Shown here in pieces: positions 1-9,491 of a stretch of DNA of 64,000 nt. Position numbers and translations under genes: made by a program. The stretch covers positions 1 to 64,000 of the forward strand of contig CAWBRY010000005.1 of the NCBI GenBank assembly GCA_963791295.1, read 5' to 3'. Numbering within the stretch: position 1 is the stretch's first letter; every line of letters starts with the position of its first letter. The DNA comes from CAWBRY01 sp963791295 (GTDB lineage Bacteria > Bacteroidota > Bacteroidia > Chitinophagales > Chitinophagaceae). The notes below the pieces were generated by a model. The model saw only the letters and a list, made by a program, of their open reading frames with translations. It was not told the DNA's origin and did not search any database.

Positions 1-560
1 GCATCAATGGTGGTTCCACTCAGCTGAAAGGTGTCAATTCTGACATCACCCTGCCGGACAACCTGGAATACCTGAAAGTGAGAGAAAAGGATGATGCGGA
101 TGCCCTGCCATGGGACGAGATCGGCAAGGCTACTTATAACAATTGGAATCCAGGTTACGACCTGAAGACCATTCAGCAAATGAGTAGCCAGCGCCTCAAC
201 AATGACATGACTTTTAAATTGATCCACGAAAGCACGGATTGGTTGGCAAAGCAAAATGATAAGGAATATTCTCTCCAAATAGATAAATACCGCAAAGAAC
301 AGAGTCTTATCCGCTCGACGATCAAACAGATCGAGTCGCTGATGAAGTTGAAGGATGATTTGAATGTATCTGCTCTGAAAAATGAAAATCATCGCTGGCC
401 CGACGATAAGAACAAGCAGGAACGTTTCAATCTGTGGCTAAAAGGTTTGCAGAAAGATATTTATCTCGACCAGGCCGTCAAGGTGGTCAATGATATGATC
501 ATGCAGCAAAATCTCGTGAAAGCCAAGCCCGGCACAGAAGAGACTAAGAGAGCTTTTTAA
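1..560 (+). CDS. prc: Carboxy-terminal (tail-specific) protease Prc/Tsp, 3' end
   Basis: Partial gene: the frame is open from base 3 and ends at a TAA at 558-560, leaving about 185 C-terminal residues. The first visible residues (INGGSTQLKGVNSDITLP) match the region just after the S41 catalytic core of Prc/Tsp, which degrades or trims periplasmic proteins by their C-termini. The rest (NLEYLKVREKDDADALPWDEI, then a charged helical tail) fits the Prc C-terminal domain (DUF3340 type). PDZ domain, Ser/Lys dyad and signal peptide lie outside the window. The GTG at 78 is internal, not a start. Confidence 0.85.
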   Translation, partial: INGGSTQLKGVNSDITLPDNLEYLKVREKDDADALPWDEIGKATYNNWNPGYDLKTIQQMSSQRLNNDMTFKLIHESTDWLAKQNDKEYSLQIDKYRKEQSLIRSTIKQIESLMKLKDDLNVSALKNENHRWPDDKNKQERFNLWLKGLQKDIYLDQAVKVVNDMIMQQNLVKAKPGTEETKRAF

Positions 561-569
561 TTAAAGAGG

Positions 570-1079
570 TCAAAGGTATCTTTCCCTAACTATCCGTTGA
601 TGGTGAATGGGATGCCCTACGATGATGTAGCCAAATCCAAGGACATAGTTTGAATGATCGCTGGCAGTACCAGTGGCTTCCAGTTGGTCATTATCAAACG
701 ACTCAAACAAGATTTCACTCGCTCTCCTTACTACTTTGAATTCTTCCAACAGATCTGCCCAATCCCTGTTGTTGGTCTTCGCATTTTCTGCAAATAGGTT
801 TTCGTCAAAACCTGGGAGTGGAGTAGCGTCCTTGCGTGCAAAACGTAGCGCACGGTATGCAAAGACTCTTTCGCCATCTATGATGTGTTGAAGGATTTCC
901 CTGATCGTCCATTTCCCTTCGGCATACCTGTAATCCTGCTTTTCAACAGGAATGCTCTCCATGAACCTTAGAAAATTGGGAGTACCATTTCGAAAAGCCT
1001 CCATCAGATCATTTTCAGGAACCTGGTTAATATAATTGTGATAAGAATCTGGAACACGGGAAAGGTCGGGGCGGGCCAT
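570..1079 (-). CDS. DinB-like four-helix metal-binding protein
   Basis: 169 residues, no signal peptide, so cytoplasmic. It has the layout of the DinB/YfiT-like superfamily: a helical bundle with a histidine in QHIIDGER (about residue 65) and a C-terminal HPIHHQRIVRER segment (about 156-167), which together would form the usual three-His metal site. Members include thiol transferases and damage-inducible proteins; the substrate cannot be read from sequence. It is 50 bp downstream of the serine hydrolase gene on the same strand and converges with prc, leaving only 9 bp between the two stops. Confidence 0.8.
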   Translation of the reverse strand: MARPDLSRVPDSYHNYINQVPENDLMEAFRNGTPNFLRFMESIPVEKQDYRYAEGKWTIREILQHIIDGERVFAYRALRFARKDATPLPGFDENLFAENAKTNNRDWADLLEEFKVVRRASEILFESFDNDQLEATGTASDHSNYVLGFGYIIVGHPIHHQRIVRERYL

Positions 1080-1129
1080 AAATATTATGTATTAATTATT
1101 GAGTCAATTTCAGTTGCCGAAGTTCGGAT

Positions 1130-2659
1130 TTATTTCCGGTTTTCTTTATTGAAGGATATTCCTTCCAACGAAAGCGCCGAAATATTTCCTTCGGTATTGA
1201 CGGAGAAATGCACAAAGCTTTTTCCAAACCACCAATAGTTATATTCTCCCTGGAACGTATCGTAGTTCCAATGCCTTAAACGCAGGCTGATTCCGTCTGG
1301 AAGGTTTAGGATAAGAGAATCCTTTTCAATGAGGAGATCCACCGCACCATAAATTTCATTTACATATTTCCCCACATAAGCAGTCAGAGGCAGGGAAGGC
1401 CTGGTATCTGTCACTCTCTTTGCCAATTGATCGGCTTCTCTTTTTTTCGCCGAGTCTGCGAAGCCCTTATACAAATTAAAAAGGTCGGCACTCCAATCAG
1501 TTTTATTATCGCGAAAGCTCCATAGATCAAATGCTTTGTACATTAATGCATGCCGGATCTCCGAATGATCCAAATTTCCAAAAACATAGACAGCTATTCG
1601 GTCATCCGGGATCATACCCGCGATTGCTACCAATCCGTCGAGACTCCCGGTATGGAATTGCACCATCTTGCCCCGGTAATCATGCTGAAACCAACCCAAT
1701 CCATAAGTCATCCAATGTGGCCTGGTAAAACGAATGGTCGGGTAAAATTCACTTTCGGGTACGATAGCCTGCGGTTTAAATAGTTCCGCAAATGTCTCAG
1801 CTTTCAAAAATCGCTTGCCATTGAACTGTGCGCTATCTAGTAAGAATTGAAGCCATTTAGCCATATCGTCGGCACAGGACCATACACCTCCGGCGGGACC
1901 TACATTATCTTCACTTAAATATTCAATAGTCTTAATGGAATCGTTGAGATTCCTGTCTTTAAAGTGCGGAGTAGTTTTGGGTTCTTCCGGGGCTATCGTC
2001 GAATAGGCGGCATGGGTAGCATTCATGCCCAGGGGTTTAAAAATTCTATCTGTGATAAACTCACTCCAGCTTTTACCACTCACTTTTTTAATCAATTCTC
2101 CCGCCACCAGGTACATGAGGTTTTGATAAATAAAAGAAGCACGCAGCGAATAGGCAGGCGGAATGAATTGCATTCTCCTGATAATTTCTGCGGGTGTATA
2201 TCCAAACACCCAAAGGAGATCAGCATTTCCCAGCCCTGCATTATGGGTCAGCAGATCTTTCACTTTCACTTCTGCCGTGAGATAAGGATTTGATAGCTTA
2301 AATTCCGGAAATATATTTGCGACCACATCATTCCACTTCACCCGGCCCTCATCTACCAGCATACCCAGACAAACCGCTGTCATGGCTTTCGTGGTGGAGG
2401 CACATGTGGATAAGGTACTGGTCGTGTAAGCAACGTTTGTTCTCTTGTCCCTTACACCAAAAGCTTTTTTGAATACGACCTGGTGATCTTTAACCACGAC
2501 AACCGCAAGGCCAGGAGTTTTCCATTGTTGTAATGCTTCCTGTATGTACTTCTCAAATAGTTGCGGGAAGTTGTCGCCAGCCACCTTGGTTTTCTGTGCG
2601 CTGGCCAGAGATGAAAATAAGATAGCGATAATGAGCGGAGAAATGGAAATCCGATTCAT
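1130..2659 (-). CDS. Exported serine hydrolase, class C beta-lactamase/PBP4 fold
   Basis: The start is taken at ATG 2659 because it gives a clean signal peptide (MNRISISPLIIAILFSSLASAQ); an in-frame codon at 2686 would add nine residues that disrupt it. The 509-residue protein has the active-site triad of the beta-lactamase-related family: S-x-x-K in STTK, Tyr-x-Asn in the FIYQN stretch, and H-T-G in HTGSLDG. The C-terminal about 100 residues resemble the DUF3471 beta-rich domain common in these proteins. Probable role: periplasmic or secreted esterase or D-aminopeptidase. Nothing indicates antibiotic resistance. Confidence 0.85.
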   Translation of the reverse strand: MNRISISPLIIAILFSSLASAQKTKVAGDNFPQLFEKYIQEALQQWKTPGLAVVVVKDHQVVFKKAFGVRDKRTNVAYTTSTLSTCASTTKAMTAVCLGMLVDEGRVKWNDVVANIFPEFKLSNPYLTAEVKVKDLLTHNAGLGNADLLWVFGYTPAEIIRRMQFIPPAYSLRASFIYQNLMYLVAGELIKKVSGKSWSEFITDRIFKPLGMNATHAAYSTIAPEEPKTTPHFKDRNLNDSIKTIEYLSEDNVGPAGGVWSCADDMAKWLQFLLDSAQFNGKRFLKAETFAELFKPQAIVPESEFYPTIRFTRPHWMTYGLGWFQHDYRGKMVQFHTGSLDGLVAIAGMIPDDRIAVYVFGNLDHSEIRHALMYKAFDLWSFRDNKTDWSADLFNLYKGFADSAKKREADQLAKRVTDTRPSLPLTAYVGKYVNEIYGAVDLLIEKDSLILNLPDGISLRLRHWNYDTFQGEYNYWWFGKSFVHFSVNTEGNISALSLEGISFNKENRK

Positions 2660-2664
2660 AAGCA

Positions 2665-2686
2665 GTGTATTTTCCACAAAATACAC
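2665..2686. repeat. Perfect 9-bp inverted repeat just upstream of the serine hydrolase start
   Basis: GTGTATTTT, a 4-base loop, then AAAATACAC; the repeat ends 5 bp before the ATG at 2659 (- strand). It could form a hairpin at the ribosome-binding position or be a dimeric operator. No poly-T follows, so it is not an intrinsic terminator. The function is inference. Confidence 0.4.
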
Positions 2687-2763
2687 AAAGGAAGAATAGG
2701 GAAAATAAACCCTAATGGGAAACCTGCTTGATTTATGAATTAAAAATCAGAAAGATTGAATAC

Positions 2764-4455
2764 TTATTGGTTCACATTCTGATTTACCGTGGATTTCGTC
2801 GGCCTAGCATTCTTATTGCGTTCACCTTTCAGTGTGGCGGCAAGTTTAATGGCTTCATATGCATTGACAAGACCGCCGGTCTTACTAATGTCGCTTAAGC
2901 TCACCATATCTCCTGTATCTGGATTCCTTACATTTTCAAGCGGTTTCTGAGCTGACTTTTCAATTACCATTTTCACTTGTTCCGGGCTTAGGTTAGGGAA
3001 ATATTCCAATATCAACGCTGCAATTCCTGCCACCACCGGGGAAGCCATACTGGTGCCCTGCAGATTCTGATACTGATTACCTCCCGGTACTGTCGAATAT
3101 ATTCTTACACCCGGGGCGAAGACATCGACTTCTTTCTGTCCGTAATTTGAAAAGCTAGCCGTTAAACCGCCTGCTTTTGGGTCGCCACTTGCGCCAACAG
3201 TGATCCAGTTAGGAGCCCTGTTGCCATCGGCCTGAAATACTGGACTTGGGAAATTATAGGTGGTGTCTATATTCTTACCGTCGTTACCAGCGGCATGAAC
3301 GAGCAGAACACCTTTACTGTTTGCATACTTAACCGCATCGTCCACCCATTGCTTTTCAGGAGAGAAACTTTTACCAAAGCTCATGTTGATCACCTGAGCA
3401 CCATTGTCAGTGGCATAACGGATAGCCAATGCGATGTCTTTGTCGTGTTCGTCTCCATCCGGAACTGCACGAATCATCATGATCTTTACATTATCGGCCA
3501 CGCCTTCCATGCCTACTCCATTATTACGGATAGCAGCGATAATTCCGGAAACGTGAGTTCCATGTAACGCCGATTTGTTGCTTGTCATTACGTTGTTGTT
3601 GCCATAAAAACGGTCGTTGAAATCTTCATAGTTGTCTTTGACGATTTCTGCCCGATATTCCTTGGGAGGAGTGTTGCCAGCGTCAGCCTTCTTTTCCTCG
3701 CCGCTCAAATAATCGCCGAATCCTTCCAGGAATTCCTTGTTTGTTGTTTCCATCGCGTCATTTCCCTGGAAGAGCGGAAGCAATAAAGATTTTGCGCGCC
3801 TGACATCGCTGGCAGTTGAACTAAAGGTATCGAGGTCCTTGCCTGTGTACTGCTCTTTATCCATGGCTTTGCGAAGGATACTATCGCTTTTCAATGCACC
3901 TCCATAAGCCCTTTTCAGAAATATTAGCTCAAGTCCGCTCGTCTTATCTCCAACAATTTCTTTCTCGGCTCTTTTCCACATGTCATATTCCTGCCGCTCC
4001 GCCGTGCTAAGTGAAAGGGTCGACGTGTCTTTTCCATCCCATTTGCTCTTGTATTTATGATATACGCGCGCGGCTTCATAAGAATCCTGATCTACATTTC
4101 TGCCGTCACGACCACCCAAAAAATTCCATCCATTCACGTCGTCGACATAACCATTTTTGTCGTCGTCAATTCCATTACCGGCAATTTCATTTGGGTTACG
4201 CCACAAAATTGAACGGAGATCCTCATGCATAGTGTCGATACCTGAATCAATAACGGCTACGACCACCGTTTTGCTTTTCAATTTCTTTGCCTTGATCAGC
4301 GCATAAGCCTTATCAATGCTGATACCATAATAACCACTGTCCTGCTTATCCATCAGGTGCCAACCGTTGGGTGTACTCTCCCTTTGGGCAAACAGCGTCA
4401 TAGAAATCCCTATACACATGGAGAGGGAAACGATACGTTTCAGTTTAATATTCAT
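2764..4455 (-). CDS. Exported S8 family (subtilisin-like) serine protease
   Basis: The start is set at ATG 4455 (MNIKLKRIVSLSMCIGISMTLFAQ), which gives a signal peptide; an in-frame ATG at 4560 would add 35 residues and spoil it. The 563-residue protein carries the subtilase triad in order: Asp70 in VAVIDSGID, His in LHGTHVSG, the oxyanion Asn in AAGND, and Ser in GTSMASPV. About 190 residues, rich in charged helical sequence, separate Asp and His, far more than in subtilisin. This is typical of Bacteroidota cell-envelope subtilases. There is no pro-domain of the I9 type and no T9SS C-terminal domain; the tail is Asn/Gln-rich. Confidence 0.9.
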   Translation of the reverse strand: MNIKLKRIVSLSMCIGISMTLFAQRESTPNGWHLMDKQDSGYYGISIDKAYALIKAKKLKSKTVVVAVIDSGIDTMHEDLRSILWRNPNEIAGNGIDDDKNGYVDDVNGWNFLGGRDGRNVDQDSYEAARVYHKYKSKWDGKDTSTLSLSTAERQEYDMWKRAEKEIVGDKTSGLELIFLKRAYGGALKSDSILRKAMDKEQYTGKDLDTFSSTASDVRRAKSLLLPLFQGNDAMETTNKEFLEGFGDYLSGEEKKADAGNTPPKEYRAEIVKDNYEDFNDRFYGNNNVMTSNKSALHGTHVSGIIAAIRNNGVGMEGVADNVKIMMIRAVPDGDEHDKDIALAIRYATDNGAQVINMSFGKSFSPEKQWVDDAVKYANSKGVLLVHAAGNDGKNIDTTYNFPSPVFQADGNRAPNWITVGASGDPKAGGLTASFSNYGQKEVDVFAPGVRIYSTVPGGNQYQNLQGTSMASPVVAGIAALILEYFPNLSPEQVKMVIEKSAQKPLENVRNPDTGDMVSLSDISKTGGLVNAYEAIKLAATLKGERNKNARPTKSTVNQNVNQ

Positions 4456-4584
4456 CCGTAAAAATTTTAATCTACAAAATTGCGAAAGGCCGCAAAAATA
4501 ATAACTACCATTCATACATTTTAAAGAAATAACAGCCCCTTTTTGAGGGACTGTTTGCATTTATTTGACGGGTGACCTACACCT

Positions 4585-6090
4585 TTAGTTGCTCAGTTTC
4601 AGCTCCACACGCCGATTTTGTGATTTTTCTTCTTCGGTAGCTCCGTTATTAAGCGGTTGCGTATTACCGTAACCTTTTGCTTTTAAGCGTCGTGCGTCAA
4701 TGCCTTTAGATTCCAGATAATTTTTAACATTATCTGCTCTTTCCTGCGACAACTTCAGATTGGCTGCAGGAATGCCATCATTGCTCGTATGGCCTTCTAC
4801 GGAGATTTTCAGGGTTGGGTTTTCCTTTAATATTTTCACCACTTCGTCGAGCACTTTAAAAGAGGCCGGCATTAAATCAACGCTGGAATACCCGAATTGA
4901 ATCCGACGGGCGGCAAAGCTCACCTTTTCGATGATCTCTTTCTTGATCGCCTTAGCGGGACAACCATTGTTCTCTTCAGTGCCCTTTTCTGTCGGACACT
5001 TATCTTCCTCATCGTTCACTCCATCACTATCGGTATCAGGGACGGGGCATCCGTAGTAGCGGGCTACTCCTGAAACAGTAGGACATTTATCTTGCTCATC
5101 ATTGATACCATCCTTGTCCGCATCGGGAACAGGACATCCATGATACCTCACCAGCCCGGGGATTTCCGGACATTTATCATCCTTATCTACTACACCATCG
5201 TTATCGCGGTCCCTGGTCGGGCAGCCGTTATTCTTCGCGAGTCCGGCTTCATTGGGGCATTTATCTTCCTGGTCGGCAATGCCATCGCCGTCTTTATCAG
5301 GACAGCCGTTGGTAAGGGCAGTGCCAGGTTTACTCGGGCAGTTATCCTTATTATCGGGAATGCCATCATGGTCTTTATCGGAGACCCTGGATTCCACTCC
5401 AGCCGGCCTTCCCAAATAAATTCCCAGTGTAGCTCCTATTACCTGGTGCCTGAAACTTCCACTATAATTAGGTGACTGGTAAAAATTATTCAATCCGCGG
5501 CTATAGTTAGCCGTTAGGATGACTCTTCCGAATTCAAAGCCGGCAAGTCCATTAACGCCATAATTTATCGTCTGATAAGTTCCGGGCTTATTACCCACCG
5601 GTACGTCCTCGTTTTTTTCAGATGTAAAGACATCTCCCTTTGAAAAGGTTTCCCGTGTTTCTACACCGGTATAGAAAAAAGAAAGATAGGGGCCTCCTCC
5701 CAGGACGAATTTTGTTTTTTTGCCAAACTTCAACACAAGATTCAGCGGAATATCGATATAGTTGATGTATTGAGTAGAATTCGTGCTTATCATTTGGCTG
5801 ATCGTTGTATCGAATTGTTCGGAATACTTACGACCCTTGTTATAATAGATCACGCCCGGCTGAAAAGAAATATTTGACTTCGCTCCCAAAGGAAGATCGG
5901 CAATGAAACCAAAATGACCGCCGGTCCTTTCAGAGTAATTATTCTTGATCGAATCCCATCCGACCAGGTTGTTTGTTTCGATTACGGAAGACTGCTGACC
6001 TCCGCCGACAATGGCGACCCGTAATTGGGCATTGGTACTAAGGGCAGAACAAATGACGACAAGCGTCGATACGAGGATGGTTTTTTTCAT
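4585..6090 (-). CDS. OmpA-family outer-membrane protein with TSP3 repeats
   Basis: 501 residues with signal peptide (MKKTILVSTLVVICSALSTNAQ). Residues about 23-235 form a predicted PorT/OmpW-like beta-barrel. Residues about 238-375 hold five thrombospondin type 3 calcium-binding repeats (D-x-D-x-D-G-[IV]-x-D ... CP). The last about 115 residues are an OmpA-like peptidoglycan-binding domain (ISVEGHTSNDG, LSQERADNVKNYLESKGID, NRRVELKL). The protein should tether the outer membrane to the cell wall. It is transcribed alone or with the upstream dehydrogenase gene; the 94-bp gap holds no clear promoter. Confidence 0.93.
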   Translation of the reverse strand: MKKTILVSTLVVICSALSTNAQLRVAIVGGGQQSSVIETNNLVGWDSIKNNYSERTGGHFGFIADLPLGAKSNISFQPGVIYYNKGRKYSEQFDTTISQMISTNSTQYINYIDIPLNLVLKFGKKTKFVLGGGPYLSFFYTGVETRETFSKGDVFTSEKNEDVPVGNKPGTYQTINYGVNGLAGFEFGRVILTANYSRGLNNFYQSPNYSGSFRHQVIGATLGIYLGRPAGVESRVSDKDHDGIPDNKDNCPSKPGTALTNGCPDKDGDGIADQEDKCPNEAGLAKNNGCPTRDRDNDGVVDKDDKCPEIPGLVRYHGCPVPDADKDGINDEQDKCPTVSGVARYYGCPVPDTDSDGVNDEEDKCPTEKGTEENNGCPAKAIKKEIIEKVSFAARRIQFGYSSVDLMPASFKVLDEVVKILKENPTLKISVEGHTSNDGIPAANLKLSQERADNVKNYLESKGIDARRLKAKGYGNTQPLNNGATEEEKSQNRRVELKLSN

Positions 6091-6184
6091 TGGACAGGAT
6101 TTAAACTGGATTGGATTTCAGGGGGTAAAAATTGCAAAAAAAACCCAGAATTCAAAGTGAATCACCATTTTAGCCCAATACGGC

Positions 6185-7708
6185 CTAAATGTCAAACTTG
6201 ATGCCCTGCGCCAAAGGCAGATTCCTTCCAAAATTGATGGTATTGGTCTGCCGCCGCATATAGGATTTCCAGGCGTCGCTGCCGCTTTCCCGGCCACCCC
6301 CGGTTTCCTTTTCGCCCCCAAAAGCTCCCCCGATTTCCGCGCCGCTGGTCCCAATATTTACATTGGCTATCCCGCAGTCGCTGCCGGCTGCTGAAAGGAA
6401 TTGTTCCGATTCCCGCATATTCAAGGTCATAATAGAGGACGAAAGTCCCTGAGGCACGCCATTTTGTTTGGCTATGGCGTCTTCAATGCTATTGTATTTC
6501 ACCAGGTATAGTATAGGAGCGAATGTTTCATGCTGAACGATATCAAAATGATTCTGCACTTCTGCAATGCATGGTTTTACATAACACCCACTTTCATATC
6601 CAGGACCTTCCAATGCGCCGCCATCAACTACAAAATTTCCGCCTTCTGCTTTGCATTCATCAATGGCATTCAGATACATTTTTACCGCATCCTTATCGAT
6701 CAAAGGTCCTACGTGATTTCTTTCTTCCAAAGGATTACCGATACGCAACTGTTTGTAGGCATTAGCCAGTTTGTCTCTCACCGAATCATAAATACTTTCA
6801 TGAATGATCAATCTCCTCGTTGTCGTGCAACGCTGACCGGCTGTTCCTACCGCTCCAAATAGGGAACCGAGTATCGCAATATCGATATCTGCATCCCTGG
6901 AGATAATGATCGCATTATTTCCGCCGAGTTCCAACAAGGATCTTCCAAGCCTTGCACCAACAGCAGCACCTACCGCCTTGCCCATGCGGGTAGATCCAGT
7001 TGCAGAAACCAATGGGATTCTTGCGTCATTGGCCATCCATTCACCAATCTCGCGACCACCTACGACCAAACCTGAAACGCCTTCCGGTACATTATTTTTA
7101 GCAAATACCTCGGCCAGTAAATGTTGACAAGCTATGGCGCACAAAGGAGTTTTTTCCGACGGTTTCCACACACACACATTTCCACAAACCATAGCCAGCA
7201 TACTGTTCCAGCTCCACACAGCCACGGGAAAATTGAATGCCGATATGATTCCCACCACTCCTAAAGGATGATATTGTTCATACATCCTATGACCGGGCCT
7301 TTCGCTATGCATGGTAAGTCCGTACAGTTGTCTTGATAGCCCCACAGCAAAATCACAGATATCAATCATCTCCTGTACTTCTCCATAACCTTCCTGCAGG
7401 CTCTTACCCATCTCATAAGAAACCAGTTTTCCCAACGGTTCCTTGTAAAGCCGAAGGGCTTCACCGATTTGCCGGACAATCTCTCCTCGTTTCGGAGCAG
7501 GTACCAGACGCCATTCCTTAAATGCTTCCTGGGCGGTGCTAATGACCTTATCATAACTTTCTCTATCTGCCATCGTAACCGAACCGATAAGTTTGCCATC
7601 GACAGGAGAGTAGGAGTGTAAGACCTGTCCTTTCGAATTGATCCATTTGCGACCTGTATTGGCTCCGTGGTTGCTGGCACCCACGTGCAAGGTTTTGAGA
7701 AAATCCAT
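6185..7708 (-). CDS. ALDH7-type aldehyde dehydrogenase (aminoadipate-semialdehyde dehydrogenase-like)
   Basis: 507 residues, cytoplasmic NAD-dependent aldehyde dehydrogenase. Visible landmarks are NAD-fold GSTRMGK, catalytic Glu in LELGGNNA, catalytic Cys in GTAGQRCTTTRR, and the C-terminal GGAFGGEKETGGGRESGSD segment, characteristic of the ALDH7/antiquitin group. In lysine catabolism this enzyme oxidises 2-aminoadipate 6-semialdehyde (equivalently piperideine-6-carboxylate). No other lysine-degradation gene is beside it, so the substrate is inferred from family only. Confidence 0.88.
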   Translation of the reverse strand: MDFLKTLHVGASNHGANTGRKWINSKGQVLHSYSPVDGKLIGSVTMADRESYDKVISTAQEAFKEWRLVPAPKRGEIVRQIGEALRLYKEPLGKLVSYEMGKSLQEGYGEVQEMIDICDFAVGLSRQLYGLTMHSERPGHRMYEQYHPLGVVGIISAFNFPVAVWSWNSMLAMVCGNVCVWKPSEKTPLCAIACQHLLAEVFAKNNVPEGVSGLVVGGREIGEWMANDARIPLVSATGSTRMGKAVGAAVGARLGRSLLELGGNNAIIISRDADIDIAILGSLFGAVGTAGQRCTTTRRLIIHESIYDSVRDKLANAYKQLRIGNPLEERNHVGPLIDKDAVKMYLNAIDECKAEGGNFVVDGGALEGPGYESGCYVKPCIAEVQNHFDIVQHETFAPILYLVKYNSIEDAIAKQNGVPQGLSSSIMTLNMRESEQFLSAAGSDCGIANVNIGTSGAEIGGAFGGEKETGGGRESGSDAWKSYMRRQTNTINFGRNLPLAQGIKFDI

Positions 7709-7732
7709 TTTTTCTAATATAAGTTCATTAAC

Positions 7733-8470
7733 CTAATATTGTTCACTTTCATTAGGAAAGTCCTTCTTTTTTACATCATGGATGTATTGTTGCACCGCCT
7801 GGGTAGCCTGCTCATGAATATTGAGATATTGACGAAGAAATCGCGGCTTGAATTCAGTGTTGATTCCGAGCATATCGTGCATTACCAGTACTTGTCCATC
7901 ACAATCTCCTCCAGCTCCTATGCCGATCGTTGGAATTGAAAGTGATTGTGATACTTCCCTGGCCAGGGCGGCGGGAATTTTTTCCAGAACAATGCCAAAG
8001 CAGCCAGCCTTTTCCAATAAGATAGCATCCTGCCGAAGCTTCTGTGCTTCGTCTTCTTCCTTTGCCCGCACGATATACGTCCCGAATTTATATATGGACT
8101 GGGGAGTCAATCCCAGGTGGCCCATCACCGGTATGCCAGCTGAAACGATTCTCTTAATGCTTTCCAATACTTCTTCGCCTCCTTCCAATTTGATTGAATG
8201 ACTACCTGTTTCCTTCATGATCCGAATGGCGGAAGCAAGGGCAATATCGGAGTTGGACTGATAAGATCCGAACGGCATATCCACAACCACCAGGCAACGA
8301 TCTATTCCACGGATCACCGATTGGGCATGATATATCATTTGGTCCAGTGTAATGGGAAGTGTTGTTTCATGTCCGGCAATTACATTGGAAGCCGAATCTC
8401 CGACGAGGATGACATCAATGCCCGCGCCGTCAATGATCTTAGCAAAGGAAAAATCGTAGGCTGTCAGCAT
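7733..8470 (-). CDS. panB: 3-methyl-2-oxobutanoate hydroxymethyltransferase, N-terminus cut off by a frameshift
   Basis: PanB transfers a hydroxymethyl group from 5,10-methylene-THF to alpha-ketoisovalerate, the first step of pantothenate synthesis. The frame from ATG 8470 encodes MLTAYDFSFAKIIDG, LVGDSASNVIAGHETTLP, DMPFGSY, KLEGG, GHLGLTPQS and IGIGAGGDCDGQVLV, all PanB hallmarks. About 26 further N-terminal residues (MSVNKEVKKITTNTLQKMKA) are encoded directly upstream from ATG 8549, but in a different frame. One extra base at about 8489 separates the two parts; without it a normal 271-residue enzyme results. Either the assembly has an indel here or the cell starts at 8470 and lacks the first helix. 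panC lies 5 kb away on the same strand. Confidence 0.9.
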   Translation of the reverse strand: MLTAYDFSFAKIIDGAGIDVILVGDSASNVIAGHETTLPITLDQMIYHAQSVIRGIDRCLVVVDMPFGSYQSNSDIALASAIRIMKETGSHSIKLEGGEEVLESIKRIVSAGIPVMGHLGLTPQSIYKFGTYIVRAKEEDEAQKLRQDAILLEKAGCFGIVLEKIPAALAREVSQSLSIPTIGIGAGGDCDGQVLVMHDMLGINTEFKPRFLRQYLNIHEQATQAVQQYIHDVKKKDFPNESEQY

Positions 8471-8624
8471 GGAGATCTTTTCACCTGCAGGCCTTCATTT
8501 TCTGAAGCGTGTTGGTGGTGATTTTTTTTACTTCCTTATTTACTGACATGATATAATTTGAAATAATCTTCAAATCGCACTTAAGACCAGGAATTAAACT
8601 TCAATCTCCTTCAGCAGAACTTCT

Positions 8625-9491
8625 TCATATAAAGCTATGTATAAGACCATCTGCCAGTCCGATCTTCGGGACAAAAATCTCTTCCGCATCAGCCCAACGC
8701 ATCACATTGATAAATATCAGCAACGCGGGAACGATAACATCGGCACGGTCTTCTCTTAATTTGTAAAAGCTGATACGCTGGGTAAGTGAAAGGTTGCTGA
8801 ATTCTTTATAGTAATCACGCAACAGATCCAGTGAAAGAGGTTTTCCTTCTTTTCTTTTGGAAATGGAAAATATTTTATTGATATTGCCACCGGAGCCAAT
8901 AGCTGTTACATGATGATAACCTTTTGTTTTCTTCGCGATGAATTCTTTCATTTCATCCCAGGCAGCTTCGGTAACCTGGTTTTTTAGTAGGCGGATCGTT
9001 CCGATATTGAACGATTCTTTAAAAACCAGCTTCCCATCACTGAAAAAAGTTAGCTCGGTACTACCGCCACCTACATCTATATATAAATACGATTCAGCGG
9101 AGGTCATATCCTCTGCGATGTGATTTTCATAAATAAAGGAGGCTTCTTCCTGGCCGCTAATAATATGAATGTCGATTCCTGTTTCCGCCTTCACTTTTTT
9201 AAGAATTTCCTCCCCGTTCCGCGCATCGCGCATGGCTGAAGTGGCGCAGGCTTTTAAGTGTTTCACATCGTATACATCCAAAAGAAGTTTATACGATTTA
9301 ATGGTCTTGATGATCTTTTCGACTTTGGAAGGAGAAATTTCTCCTTTATCAAATACATCAAAACCCAGTCGGAGAGGCACCCTCACGAGGGAGACCTTAA
9401 TAAATTCCGGGACATCCTGAGGGCCGGGAATCACATCGGATATCAATAATCTGGCTGCGTTACTCCCAATATCAATGGCTGACAGTCTCAC
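8625..9491 (-). CDS. ppx: Ppx/GppA family phosphatase (exopolyphosphatase)
   Basis: 288 residues, cytoplasmic ASKHA-fold enzyme that hydrolyses terminal phosphates from polyphosphate or pppGpp. The N-terminal phosphate loop is AIDIGSNAARLLISD and the second loop IDVGGGSTELTFF; ATSAMRDARNG is also typical. It has only the two-lobed phosphatase core, without the C-terminal HD domain of E. coli Ppx, as usual in Bacteroidota. The ATG overlaps the end of ppk1 by 20 bp, so the two are translationally coupled: one enzyme makes polyphosphate, the other removes it. Confidence 0.88.
   Translation of the reverse strand: MRLSAIDIGSNAARLLISDVIPGPQDVPEFIKVSLVRVPLRLGFDVFDKGEISPSKVEKIIKTIKSYKLLLDVYDVKHLKACATSAMRDARNGEEILKKVKAETGIDIHIISGQEEASFIYENHIAEDMTSAESYLYIDVGGGSTELTFFSDGKLVFKESFNIGTIRLLKNQVTEAAWDEMKEFIAKKTKGYHHVTAIGSGGNINKIFSISKRKEGKPLSLDLLRDYYKEFSNLSLTQRISFYKLREDRADVIVPALLIFINVMRWADAEEIFVPKIGLADGLIHSFI

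Noticed and set aside
1130..2659. Beta-lactamase resistance gene
   Set aside because: The S-x-x-K, Y-x-N and H-x-G motifs are shared by the whole serine-hydrolase fold; signal peptide and DUF3471-like domain point to a D-aminopeptidase or esterase type.
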